A stretch of 64,000 nucleotides of DNA from Prevotella denticola. GTDB taxonomy: Bacteria; Bacteroidota; Bacteroidia; Bacteroidales; Bacteroidaceae. Position numbers and translations under genes: made by a program. Below, one piece after another: positions 1-8,017 of this stretch. Every line of letters starts with the position of its first letter. The first letter of the stretch is position 1. The notes beneath the pieces are model-generated. The model ran no database searches. It was given only the letters and a program-made list of their open reading frames with translations, and was not told the origin of the DNA. Location: contig NZ_UGTM01000001.1 in assembly GCF_900454835.1 (NCBI RefSeq), positions 1,240,501 through 1,304,500 of the forward strand. The letters are read 5' to 3'.

Positions 1-949
1 TCATACGTTCGCCATCGACGTTCAGCAGGCTGTACAGATCAGGAAAAGAAAAAAAGTATGGGGGAATGCCTGAGACAGCAGATACCCCAAACACTTTCAC
101 CGGGGCGGAACCGCCTGCCGGACCGTCTGGATACCTTACGTCCGCTGCCAGCCTTTCCTCCTTTGTCATTGCCTTTGAAGACCTGACATGAGTATTCTTA
201 CGGTCCGACATGACAGCCGCATGAGCCGGCAGTCTGCCTGAAACCATCTGCACATCTTCACGATCTGCATTACAGGCCATGGTCTTTCCCGTGTTGCCTT
301 TCTTTCCCTTTACTTCCGACACATGGATTCCCTGCCTCTTCGAGACGGTCTTCGACTGCGCCATGATCAATGCCTCATCATGGCGGTAACGCTCGCAGAA
401 GGCATCTTCATTGGTGGTCTTGTCTATATAATGGTCCTTCCCACCCCGCGTCTCGCTGACTTTGGTACCATTGCGCCATAGGGTGGTATATTCAAGATGA
501 CCGTTTTCATTGTAAGTATAACAGGGTCCGTCAAGGACTCCATTACGATAACTCAGCTTCATTCCGATATTGCCGCTCGGGAAGAAGGACAAGGCACGGC
601 CGTCTGCCTTGCCGTTCCTGTACTGCATGACAGACTCCACCCTACCCGACTTGTGGAAGGTCCGGCACACGCCGTCCAGTACCGTGTTGCGGTCGTTCTG
701 CCTGCTGAGGGAAATGTAATGCTTCTCGGCCTGCAGCTGTCCGGTGATGAAATAGTCGTAGAACATCTTCCGTCCGCTGTCGTCAACCGCCAGGACACGG
801 TAATACGAAGCCTTGTCGGCACTGGCGACACCTTGCCAGCGGCTGTTGTAGAAGATAGCACCATGAGGAATGTAGGCACGTGACATCCGCTGGGCCGGCA
901 CCAGTGTAGGGACAAAGCACGCAAGCAGGATAAAGTACAGACGTATCAT
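1..949 (-). CDS. MORN-repeat exported protein, 3' end outside window
   Basis: The frame reading leftward from the ATG at 947-949 stays open to the window edge (316 codons, no stop), so this is a real gene truncated by the window. The protein begins with a signal peptide (about residues 1-19, ending VPAQ). Residues about 25-60 carry IFYNSRW and ASYYRVLA, followed by MORN_2/YwqK-like segments of the form TVLDGVCRTFHKSGRVE, YRNGKADGRALSFFPSGN and YRNGVLDGPCYTYNENG. Such repeats are common in exported Bacteroidetes proteins of unknown role. The part after residue 190 is unlike the repeats and I do not recognise it. The gene at 60588-61097 shares the same plan, so the two are paralogues. The protein probably acts in the periplasm or at the outer membrane; its partner is unknown. 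Confidence 0.8.
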   Translation of the reverse strand, partial: MIRLYFILLACFVPTLVPAQRMSRAYIPHGAIFYNSRWQGVASADKASYYRVLAVDDSGRKMFYDYFITGQLQAEKHYISLSRQNDRNTVLDGVCRTFHKSGRVESVMQYRNGKADGRALSFFPSGNIGMKLSYRNGVLDGPCYTYNENGHLEYTTLWRNGTKVSETRGGKDHYIDKTTNEDAFCERYRHDEALIMAQSKTVSKRQGIHVSEVKGKKGNTGKTMACNADREDVQMVSGRLPAHAAVMSDRKNTHVRSSKAMTKEERLAADVRYPDGPAGGSAPVKVFGVSAVSGIPPYFFSFPDLYSLLNVDGERM

Positions 950-971
950 ATTTCAATCTCTAATTTATCCG

Positions 972-979
972 CAAATATA
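972..979 (-). promoter_or_regulatory. Candidate -7 element for the MORN gene
   Basis: The minus strand reads TATATTTG, matching the Bacteroidetes -7 consensus TAnnTTTG, 23 bases upstream of the ATG at 949. I see no good TTTG -33 partner at the right spacing. Confidence 0.5.
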
Positions 980-1053
980 CATCAACGGAGCTGAAAAAAA
1001 GAATTTTCTTATGTTTTTTCTCAAAAGAAAGGTTATATTTCAAAACAAAGTAG

Positions 1054-1061
1054 TATCTTTG
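1054..1061 (+). promoter_or_regulatory. Candidate -7 element for ptb
   Basis: TATCTTTG matches the -7 consensus and lies 36 bases before the ATG at 1098. It argues against the longer reading frame starting at 1011, which would begin upstream of transcription. Confidence 0.6.
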
Positions 1062-1097
1062 TCACATCATCGGAATATAACTGAAAATCGATTAACT

Positions 1098-2009
1098 ATG
1101 CCAGAACAAAGAAAGACGATCAAAGACTTTAGACAGCTCATCAACCTTCTCAAACAGAAGAAGATATGCAGACGTACCGTTGTGGTATGGCCGGAAGACG
1201 GTCATACACAGGAGGCTGTCAGCAGAGCAGCACAAGAAGGATTCATCGAGCCGGTACTGGTCTGTTCTGAAGAAACCCGGAAAAACTATGCCGGAGCACA
1301 TGGTTTCAGGTCTGTGACCGTCCAGGGAGCTGAAGAAGCAGCACGGAAAGCTGTCGGACTGGTAAGGGAGAAGCAGGCTGACATCATCATGAAGGGCTTC
1401 CTGAACACGGATGTACTGCTGCGTGCCATACTGGACAAAGAGCTCGGAATCCTGCCGAAAGACACGGTGCTGACACATATCACGGCTGCCCGGCTGCCAG
1501 AATACCACAAGCTGCTCTTCTTTACAGATGCCGCCGTCATCCCCACACCGACCGACCAGCAGCGTCGGGAACAGGTAAGATACCTCGTTGATTTCTGTCA
1601 TGCCTTCCAGATTGAATGTCCCAAGGTTGCCCTTATCCACTGTTCCGAAAAGGTGGATGAACGCCATTTCCCCTATACAGCTTCTTATTCCACACTCCGG
1701 AAAGAAGGAGAGTCCGGAGCTTTCGGTCCCTGCATCATCGACGGTCCGCTGGATCTGAAGACATCCTGTTCGGCTGAAGCCATGAAGGTCAAACAGATCT
1801 GCTCGCCCATTGGAGGTGATGCTGATGCACTGGTATTTCCCGACATCGAGGCCGGCAATCTGTTCTATAAAGCCGTCACCCTCTTCTGCCATGCCGAGAC
1901 TGCCGCCGTCCTCCAAGGTACAATGGCACCCGTCGTGCTGCCCAGCCGAGGCGACACCATCGACTCCAAGTTCTACAGCCTTGCCCTTGCAAGCCTGATT
2001 TCCAAGTAA
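1098..2009 (+). CDS. ptb: Phosphate butyryltransferase (phosphate acyltransferase family)
   Basis: This 303-residue protein belongs to the PTA/PTB family, which exchanges CoA and phosphate on acyl groups (butyryl-CoA + Pi to butyryl-phosphate + CoA). Family features near the C-terminus include GGDADALVFPDIEAGNLFYK and the APVVLPSRGD segment. The length fits Ptb rather than the longer two-domain Pta. Immediate linkage to a butyrate kinase gene supports the ptb assignment. The ATG at 1098 is preferred over an upstream in-frame ATG at 1011 because a -7 element lies between them. The physiological substrate could be butyryl-CoA or a branched-chain acyl-CoA from amino-acid fermentation; the sequence does not decide this. 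Confidence 0.85.
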   Translation: MPEQRKTIKDFRQLINLLKQKKICRRTVVVWPEDGHTQEAVSRAAQEGFIEPVLVCSEETRKNYAGAHGFRSVTVQGAEEAARKAVGLVREKQADIIMKGFLNTDVLLRAILDKELGILPKDTVLTHITAARLPEYHKLLFFTDAAVIPTPTDQQRREQVRYLVDFCHAFQIECPKVALIHCSEKVDERHFPYTASYSTLRKEGESGAFGPCIIDGPLDLKTSCSAEAMKVKQICSPIGGDADALVFPDIEAGNLFYKAVTLFCHAETAAVLQGTMAPVVLPSRGDTIDSKFYSLALASLISK

Positions 2010-2110
2010 CAGATAAACATAGACAAGCAGCATATAATATATTAATGTGTAACCAAGCGTTGTGGCACACAAGCCCATACATATATTAAAATTAGGTATA
2101 ACAAGACGTT

Positions 2111-3175
2111 ATGGCATACAAGATATTAGCAATCAACCCCGGATCAACATCCACAAAGATTTCACTTGCGAACGACGACCAGCCGGTATTTGTGGCAGAC
2201 ATTGCCCACTCCCAGGAAGAGCTGCGCATATTCAAGCGCATATCCGACCAGTTCCACTTCCGTAAGCAGGTCGTCATCGAGGAACTGAAGAAACGCAACG
2301 TCCCACTCGACTTCGATGCCGTCATCGGACGGGGCGGACTGGCTAAGCCTGTCCCCAGCGGTGTCTTCGCCATCACGGAAAAGATGATCATCGACCAGCA
2401 GCAGGCCATCCACCAGCACGTCTGCGACCTCGGCTGCATGATTGCCGACGAGATTGCACGGGACATACCGGGCTGCCGGAGCTTCATCGCCGACCCGGGA
2501 GTCGTTGACGAAATGGAGCCGGAGGCACGCGTTTCGGGCTCTCCGCTGATGCCGCGGATGTGCATCTGGCACGCTCTGAACCAGAAAGCCATCGGCAGAC
2601 GGTTCGCCAAGGACATGGGGACAACCTACGAGAAACTGAACCTGATCATCTGTCATCTCGGAGGAGGAATATCCATTGCCGCCCACGACCACGGCCGGGC
2701 CATTGATGCCAACAACGCCTTAGACGGCGAAGGTCCGTTCTCGCCGGAGCGGGCCGGCACTCTGCCGGCAGCCGACCTGATTCACCTCTGCTTCAGCGGG
2801 AAATATACCGAGGACCAGCTGCTGAAGAAAGTAAGTGGACAGGCAGGCCTCATTGCCCACCTCGGCACGAACGATCTCAAGGAGATAATGAACTGGATAA
2901 AAGCCGGCGACAAGCATGCCGAAGTCGTGGTGTCAGCCATGATATGGCACATCGCAAAGAACATTGCCGCCGAGGGGGCCGTGTTGTATGGGAAGGTGGA
3001 TGCCATCCTCCTGACAGGCGGCATGGCAAAATGCGACTATATCATCGAACGGCTCAAGCGTCGGCTCAATTACCTTGCGCCCATCCACGTCTATCCGGGA
3101 CAGGACGAGATGAAGGCACTGACAGAGAACGCCCTGGCCGTCCTGCGGGGAGAGAGAGCGGCACGAGACTATTGA
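2111..3175 (+). CDS. buk: Butyrate kinase
   Basis: This 354-residue protein is an ASKHA-fold acyl kinase that converts an acyl-phosphate plus ADP to the acid and ATP. The N-terminal phosphate loop INPGSTSTK, the GRGGLAKPVPSGV segment, CHLGGGISIAAH and the NNALDGEGPFSPERAG motif are all characteristic of butyrate kinase and distinguish it from acetate kinase. LLTGGMA near residue 300 is the adenosine motif. It lies 101 bases after ptb, and the pair forms the classical two-step route to ATP from butyryl-CoA or isobutyryl-CoA in the cytoplasm. The following sucC starts 67 bases downstream, so the four genes may share a transcript. Confidence 0.92.
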   Translation: MAYKILAINPGSTSTKISLANDDQPVFVADIAHSQEELRIFKRISDQFHFRKQVVIEELKKRNVPLDFDAVIGRGGLAKPVPSGVFAITEKMIIDQQQAIHQHVCDLGCMIADEIARDIPGCRSFIADPGVVDEMEPEARVSGSPLMPRMCIWHALNQKAIGRRFAKDMGTTYEKLNLIICHLGGGISIAAHDHGRAIDANNALDGEGPFSPERAGTLPAADLIHLCFSGKYTEDQLLKKVSGQAGLIAHLGTNDLKEIMNWIKAGDKHAEVVVSAMIWHIAKNIAAEGAVLYGKVDAILLTGGMAKCDYIIERLKRRLNYLAPIHVYPGQDEMKALTENALAVLRGERAARDY

Positions 3176-3242
3176 GACGTGCCGCAAACAAGCAAGAACC
3201 TAAACAACTCAACTATCATTTTATAATTTAAAACCAAATCTT

Positions 3243-4382
3243 ATGAAGGTACATGAATACCAGGCAAAGAAATTCTTTGCAAGTTATGGACTTCCGGTGG
3301 ACCGCAACATCGTTTGCAAGACTCCCGAAGAAGCTGTGGCTGCCTACAAGCAGTTAGGTGTTGAGAAAGCCGTGGTGAAAGCACAGGTTCACACGGGTGG
3401 ACGAGGGAAAGCCGGCGGCGTGAAGCTCGGAAGCAACGAAGCCGAAATCCGGCAGCATGCCGAAGCCATCCTGGGCATGAACATCAAGGGTTTTGTCGTT
3501 GACAGAGTTCTCGTCAGCGAAGCTGTTGACATTGCATCGGAATACTATATGAGTATTCTCGTCGACCGCAAGTCAAAGTGTCCGATGCTGATGCTGAGCC
3601 GGGCGGGAGGCATGGACATTGAACAGGTTGCCAAGGAAACACCGGAGAAAATAGAGAAAATCGTCATCGACCCCGTTGTCGGCATGAGCGATTACCTTGC
3701 ACGTGAGGCGGCTTTCAAGCTCTTCGACAACATGGCACAGGTGAAGCAGGCTGTACCTATCTTCAAGAACATCTATAGACTATTCACCGAAAAAGATGCC
3801 TCTCTGGCTGAAATCAACCCGCTGGTCATGCTGAAGGACGGCACGCTGAAAGCCATCGATGCCAAAATGACCTTCGACGACAATGCCCTCTTCCGCCACC
3901 CGGACGTTGCCTCGCTCTTCGAACCAACCGCTGAGGAACGCAAGGAGCGTGAAGCCAAGGACAAGGGATTCAGCTACGTGAACCTGGGCGGAAGCATCGG
4001 ATGTATGGTGAACGGTGCCGGACTTGCCATGGCGACCATGGACATGATCAAGCTATATGGCGGCGAACCGGCCAACTTCCTTGACATCGGCGGCAGTTCC
4101 AACCCCGAGAAGATTGTCGAGGCCATGAAACTTCTCCTGAGCGACGGGCACGTAAAGGTGGTGCTGATCAATATCTTCGGCGGTATCACACGCTGCGACG
4201 ACGTTGCCAACGGGCTCCTCGAGGCCTTCAAGGTAATCAAGACAGACATTCCTATCGTCATCCGCCTGACGGGGACCAACGAAGCCGAAGGCAGAGCCAT
4301 CCTCGAAGGTACTCACTTCACCGTCGGCACCAGCATGGCCGATGCAGGACACAAGGCAGTAGAACTGAGCAAAAAACTTTAA
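3243..4382 (+). CDS. sucC: Succinyl-CoA ligase, beta subunit
   Basis: This 379-residue protein is the beta subunit of succinyl-CoA synthetase, which makes ATP (or GTP) from succinyl-CoA. It starts with the family's N-terminus MKVHEYQAKKFFASYGLPV, followed by an ATP-grasp domain (VVKAQVHTGGRGKAGGV; AEINPLVM) and the C-terminal CoA-ligase domain (GGSIGCMVNGAGLAMATMD; NIFGGITRCD). The length is close to the usual 385-390. Only 13 bases separate it from sucD, so the two are surely co-transcribed. Next to ptb-buk, it suggests a locus for substrate-level phosphorylation in an anaerobe that makes succinate or propionate. Confidence 0.95.
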   Translation: MKVHEYQAKKFFASYGLPVDRNIVCKTPEEAVAAYKQLGVEKAVVKAQVHTGGRGKAGGVKLGSNEAEIRQHAEAILGMNIKGFVVDRVLVSEAVDIASEYYMSILVDRKSKCPMLMLSRAGGMDIEQVAKETPEKIEKIVIDPVVGMSDYLAREAAFKLFDNMAQVKQAVPIFKNIYRLFTEKDASLAEINPLVMLKDGTLKAIDAKMTFDDNALFRHPDVASLFEPTAEERKEREAKDKGFSYVNLGGSIGCMVNGAGLAMATMDMIKLYGGEPANFLDIGGSSNPEKIVEAMKLLLSDGHVKVVLINIFGGITRCDDVANGLLEAFKVIKTDIPIVIRLTGTNEAEGRAILEGTHFTVGTSMADAGHKAVELSKKL

Positions 4383-4395
4383 AAACACAAAAGCT

Positions 4396-5268
4396 ATGAG
4401 TATTCTGATCAACAAAGATACCAAATTAATCGTACAGGGTATTACAGGTCGCGACGGCAGTTTCCACGCATCAAAGATGAAAGAATATGGTACTAACGTG
4501 GTGGGCGGCACCTCTCCCGGAAAAGCCGGTCAGGAGGTCAGCGGCATCCCTGTGTTCAACACCGTAAAGGAAGCTGTGGCAGCAACCGGTGCCAACACAT
4601 CCATCATTTTCGTCCCTGCACCTTTCGCAAAGGATGCCATGCTCGAAGCGATTGACGGCGGCATAGAACTCGTCATCTGCATCACCGAGGGCGTTCCTAC
4701 TCTTGATGCCGTTGCCGCACAGCGTTATGCAAGGATAAAAGGGGTGAAGGTCATCGGTCCGAACTGCCCGGGATTGATTTCTCCGGAGGAGAGCATGGCA
4801 GGAATCATGCCTACCAATATCTTCAAGAAAGGACATACAGGCGTGATCAGCCGCAGCGGTACACTTACCTACGAGGTCGTCTACAACCTCACACAGGCTG
4901 GTCTGGGACAGTCTACGGCAGTCGGTGTAGGCGGCGACCCGGTCGTGGGGCTTTACTTTGAAGACCTGCTCCGTATGTTCCAGGACGACCCCGAGACGGA
5001 CAGCATTGCACTCATCGGAGAAATCGGCGGCGATGCAGAAGAACGTGCAGCCAGATTCATCAAGGAGCATGTAACAAAGCCTGTGGCAGTGTTCATCTCC
5101 GGCCAGCAGGCTCCTCCGGGCAAGCAGATGGGCCATGCCGGAGCCATCATCTCAAGCGGTTCGGGCTCTGCAAGTGAGAAAATCGCTGCCTTCGAGGCTG
5201 TCGGTGTACCGGTAGCACGTGAGACAAGTGAAATCCCGGAGCTGTTGAAGAGACAGCTGGGCAAGTGA
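4396..5268 (+). CDS. sucD: Succinyl-CoA ligase, alpha subunit
   Basis: This 290-residue protein is the CoA-binding alpha subunit. The N-terminal Rossmann-like CoA-binding domain begins MSILINKDTKLIVQGITGRD, followed by VVGGTSPGKAG. The phosphorylated histidine is in QMGHAGAIISSG near residue 247. GVGGDPVVGL is the other expected ligase motif. It is the last gene of the ptb-buk-sucC-sucD run, and a strong hairpin terminator follows 62 bases later at 5331-5374. Confidence 0.95.
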   Translation: MSILINKDTKLIVQGITGRDGSFHASKMKEYGTNVVGGTSPGKAGQEVSGIPVFNTVKEAVAATGANTSIIFVPAPFAKDAMLEAIDGGIELVICITEGVPTLDAVAAQRYARIKGVKVIGPNCPGLISPEESMAGIMPTNIFKKGHTGVISRSGTLTYEVVYNLTQAGLGQSTAVGVGGDPVVGLYFEDLLRMFQDDPETDSIALIGEIGGDAEERAARFIKEHVTKPVAVFISGQQAPPGKQMGHAGAIISSGSGSASEKIAAFEAVGVPVARETSEIPELLKRQLGK

Positions 5269-5330
5269 ACAAATAGATTTCCCCGACCGTCATGATAAGA
5301 CGGTAATGAGAAATACATCCATGACGGATT

Positions 5331-5374
5331 CCCACCATGGGGCAGCACAGCAGGCTGACCATGGTGGGATTTTT
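5331..5374 (+). terminator. Intrinsic terminator after sucD
   Basis: CCCACCATGG (5331-5340) pairs perfectly with CCATGGTGGG (5359-5368) and is followed by ATTTTT. It ends the ptb-buk-sucCD transcript. Confidence 0.85.
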
Positions 5375-5424
5375 CATGGAGTTGACCTATCATGAACTGT
5401 CGGACAGGACACGGAATGAAAATC

Positions 5425-5510
5425 CCCGGGCCTCGGGACACCTGTTCCCGACCGGTCGGGAACAGGTGTCCCGAGGCCCGGGAAGCATAGTCCCAAGCGA
5501 TTGGGAACAA
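5425..5510. repeat. Palindromic GGGAA/TTCCC repeat cluster R1 with 58-bp perfect palindrome
   Basis: Bases 5425-5482 are a perfect 58-bp inverted repeat with no central spacer. The left arm starts CCCGGGCCTCGGGACACC and the centre is CCGACC|GGTCGG. The cluster continues with TCCCAAGCGATTGGGA at 5490-5505. The building block is the same 22-23-bp unit seen in clusters R2 (38186-38258), R3 (51374-51461) and R4 (63875-63961). It lies after the sucD terminator and about 140 bases before the porin promoter, so it is not simply a terminator. Confidence 0.9.
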
Positions 5511-5649
5511 TAGGCACAAGACTTGACTTTGACATCATCCTGACTGATATTTGTCCGACACTCTGTTTAACACCCGGACACATTTGGCCGTCTTCTTCTT
5601 CCGCTCTGCATTACAAAGACCATCACAGGATAAAAAAGACAGGTAATAT

Positions 5650-5680
5650 TTTGTTTTTACTTGATAAAACGCTATCTTTG
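5650..5680 (+). promoter_or_regulatory. Consensus promoter of the porin gene
   Basis: TTTG (5650-5653), then exactly 19 bases, then TATCTTTG (5673-5680): an exact match to the Bacteroidetes housekeeping promoter. The ATG follows 60 bases later. Confidence 0.85.
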
Positions 5681-5740
5681 CACCATAGACATTGAGAATT
5701 CCGACCTGAAATCATATAATCATTACCTAAATATAGAGTC

Positions 5741-6877
5741 ATGAGAAAAACAATTCTTCTTACAGCAATGGTGCTATGTTCAGCCTTCGGCTATACGCAG
5801 ACACCGAAGTGGATCAATAATGTCAGGCTGTCCGGCTTTGGTATCGTGCAATACCAGTACAACGGACTGCACAACGGAAAGACCGACAAGTCGAACACTT
5901 TCAATCTGCGTCTGGGACGTATCTCGCTCGACGGGCGCATCCTTGACGACTGGTACTGGAAAGCACAGCTGCAGTTCAACGGCAACACATCCACGTTGGG
6001 AACGTCGCCGCGCATGGTAGACCTCTTCGCCGAATGGCAGAAATACGACTTCCTCCGTGTGAAAGCGGGACAGTTCAAGAATCCCTTTACCTTCGACAAT
6101 CCGATTCATCCTATTGACCAGGGATTTATGAGCGTGGCACAGAGCGTACTGAAACTGGCCGGCTTCTCCGACAGGGCTGGGGCACACCCCTCCAACGGCC
6201 GTGACATCGGCATACAGATACAGGGCGACTTCCTGAAGAACAAGGCAGGCAGAAACCTCGTTCACTATCAGGTGGGAGTGTTCGACGGACAGGGCATCAA
6301 CGTGAAGGATGTAGACCAGCAGAAGAACCTTATCGGCGGCGTATGGATAATGCCCGTAGAGGGAATGCGGCTGGGCTGGTTCGGCTGGACGGGATCATAC
6401 GCCAGGAAAGGATACTGGACAGATGAGGCCGGCAATCCCCAGACCGGCGTACGCAGCCTGCAACAGCGCCGTTATGCTTTCTCGGCTGAATACAAAACGA
6501 ATGACTGGACGGTCCGTTCAGAGTTCGTCCATTCCACAGGTTATGCTTTCGCAAAGACACTGAGCCATACGGATGACGCTGCTGCCAGTGACTGCAACCT
6601 CAGTGCTGACGGCAACAAGGCACAGGGTGTCTATGCCCTGGTCATCGCACCGATCATTCCCGGAAAGTTCCATGCCAAGGCACGCTACGATATGTACCAG
6701 CCATCGGACGGGGCGCAGAAACAACGCACACAGTACGATCTGGGACTTGACTACGAATTCAACAAGAACCTTGAAATAAGTGGTATTTATTCCTATGTCC
6801 ACGATCGTTCCCAGCACATCCCAATGGGACATCCCGATTACTCAATGTTTGACCTGGAATTAAGTTTCCGCTTCTAA
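5741..6877 (+). CDS. OprP-type outer-membrane porin
   Basis: This 378-residue protein has a signal peptide (residues 1-19, ending FGYTQ) and the pattern of alternating short beta strands of a 16-stranded barrel. RLGRISLDGRILDDWYWKAQ, LFAEWQKYDFLRVKAGQFKNPF and the C-terminal strand ending in an aromatic residue (DLELSFRF) fit the phosphate-selective porin O/P family (Porin_O_P). Members form outer-membrane channels; substrate specificity cannot be read from the sequence. It is a single gene with its own promoter and is convergent with the radical SAM gene. Confidence 0.85.
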   Translation: MRKTILLTAMVLCSAFGYTQTPKWINNVRLSGFGIVQYQYNGLHNGKTDKSNTFNLRLGRISLDGRILDDWYWKAQLQFNGNTSTLGTSPRMVDLFAEWQKYDFLRVKAGQFKNPFTFDNPIHPIDQGFMSVAQSVLKLAGFSDRAGAHPSNGRDIGIQIQGDFLKNKAGRNLVHYQVGVFDGQGINVKDVDQQKNLIGGVWIMPVEGMRLGWFGWTGSYARKGYWTDEAGNPQTGVRSLQQRRYAFSAEYKTNDWTVRSEFVHSTGYAFAKTLSHTDDAAASDCNLSADGNKAQGVYALVIAPIIPGKFHAKARYDMYQPSDGAQKQRTQYDLGLDYEFNKNLEISGIYSYVHDRSQHIPMGHPDYSMFDLELSFRF

Positions 6878-6923
6878 ACTTGTGATGTCAAGCCAAACGG
6901 CCGTATGACCAATATTGTCCGCG

Positions 6924-6958
6924 GGCAACGCTTGCCTATACATCAGGCAAGTGTTACC
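6924..6958. terminator. Imperfect hairpin between convergent genes
   Basis: GGCAACGCTTGCC and GGCAAGTGTTACC can form a 13-bp stem with one wobble and one mismatch around a 9-base loop. It sits between the porin and the convergent radical SAM gene. No T-run follows, so the terminator role is tentative. Confidence 0.35.
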
Positions 6959-7050
6959 TGCATTGTGAGCAGGATTGTATATCCATATCAACGTATAACA
7001 GATAAAGAAAAGATGCCTGTTGGAGGCTGTATGCCAGGCAGCAGACATGA

Positions 7051-7833
7051 TCAATACGATGCAGTACAGGGTATCCCCAATGCAACAACACGGTCGCGGA
7101 TAGCATCCAGTTCCTCATGTGTTGCCTTGCGGAGAAAACGGTCGGGAGTCTCGCGGTCGATAGTGTAAATCATAACCTCTCGAGGGGCTATCTCCTTGAC
7201 GGCTTCAAGCCATGGAGCGATGAAAGATTCAGAGGTGTTGTCAACATCTTCCCCACCCTCAGTTGTACCTTTCAGGAACATTGTCTGGATAATGGCCTGC
7301 CCATTGAAAGCCTTGATGCCGGCAATGATACGGTTCACGTCGTAGGACGGCTGGACAGGACGGTCCACCTTGTTTATATAACCGGGGCTGATGGTGTCGA
7401 GCTTCAGGATGTTGTTGTCCACTTTCGAAAGTGCCTCGTGTATCTTCGGACGATGGATGAAGGTAGAATTGCTGAGGACGGAAATCTTCGCCTGCGGGCA
7501 GTATTCGTTGCGCAGGCGGATGGTATCGTCGATGATTTCAGCAAAATGAGGATGCGATGTCGGCTCTCCATTGCCGGCGAAAGTCAGCACGTCAGGGTGT
7601 ACGTTCTCCCGCAGCATCTCTTTCAGCTTCGCTTCCAGCGCCTTGGCAACGACTTCACGGGCGGGATGAGGGGTCTTCGTCTTATGGTCATTGTTGAAGC
7701 CGCATTCACAGTAAATGCAGTCGAAGGTGCATATCTTTCCGTCTGCCGGCATCAGGTTGATACCCAGCGAAATGCCCAGGCGACGGCTATGGACGGGACC
7801 GAAAATGGGGGAAGGATAGATGATCGTACTCAT
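7051..7833 (-). CDS. Radical SAM protein
   Basis: This 260-residue protein carries CTFDCIYC near residue 34, the C-x3-C-x2-C iron-sulfur signature of the radical SAM superfamily. FAGNGEPTSHPHF follows as the expected GGE-like SAM-contact segment, with SVLSNSTF further on. Its length and the N-terminus IIYPSPIFGPVHSRRLGISLGINL resemble a widespread short radical SAM group annotated only as 'radical SAM protein', with no accessory C-terminal cluster evident. The substrate is unknown. It is transcribed alone and divergently from ftsX, with about 180 bases between the two start codons. Confidence 0.8.
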   Translation of the reverse strand: MSTIIYPSPIFGPVHSRRLGISLGINLMPADGKICTFDCIYCECGFNNDHKTKTPHPAREVVAKALEAKLKEMLRENVHPDVLTFAGNGEPTSHPHFAEIIDDTIRLRNEYCPQAKISVLSNSTFIHRPKIHEALSKVDNNILKLDTISPGYINKVDRPVQPSYDVNRIIAGIKAFNGQAIIQTMFLKGTTEGGEDVDNTSESFIAPWLEAVKEIAPREVMIYTIDRETPDRFLRKATHEELDAIRDRVVALGIPCTASY

Positions 7834-7954
7834 TTCATTTTCATTTAAGATGTGAAAGACGAGGGATATGCATGCAAAGATAAAACAAATAAATTACATC
7901 GTTGAGCTATGGCAAAGGAAAAGTAAAAGCAAGTCTAAATAAACTATAAATTCT

Positions 7955-7985
7955 TTTGCCGTTCTTTTATTTTGCTGTATCTTTG
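7955..7985 (+). promoter_or_regulatory. Consensus promoter of the ftsX cluster
   Basis: TTTG (7955-7958), 19 bases, TATCTTTG (7978-7985): an exact consensus. It places the transcription start near 7990 and supports the ftsX start codon at 8018. Confidence 0.85.
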
Positions 7986-8017
7986 CAGCAATTTCGGTGT
8001 ATTACATCTTTTCGGAA

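Larger units (their letters stand above)
5269..5740. other. sucD-porin intergenic region, no gene
   Basis: This 472-bp gap holds the sucD terminator, repeat cluster R1 and the porin promoter. In 5511-5649 I see no gene or further signal. Confidence 0.7.

Noticed and set aside
497..883. 128-codon plus-strand frame
   Set aside because: It lies antisense to the open MORN gene on the minus strand, which has a signal peptide and family repeats; this frame has no protein-like features.
1011..1097. Upstream in-frame ATG extending ptb by 29 residues
   Set aside because: A TATCTTTG -7 element lies inside the extension and the extra residues are unlike the family.
7117..7848. 243-codon frame opposite the radical SAM gene
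   Set aside because: Shadow of the real gene, whose CxxxCxxC motif is clear.
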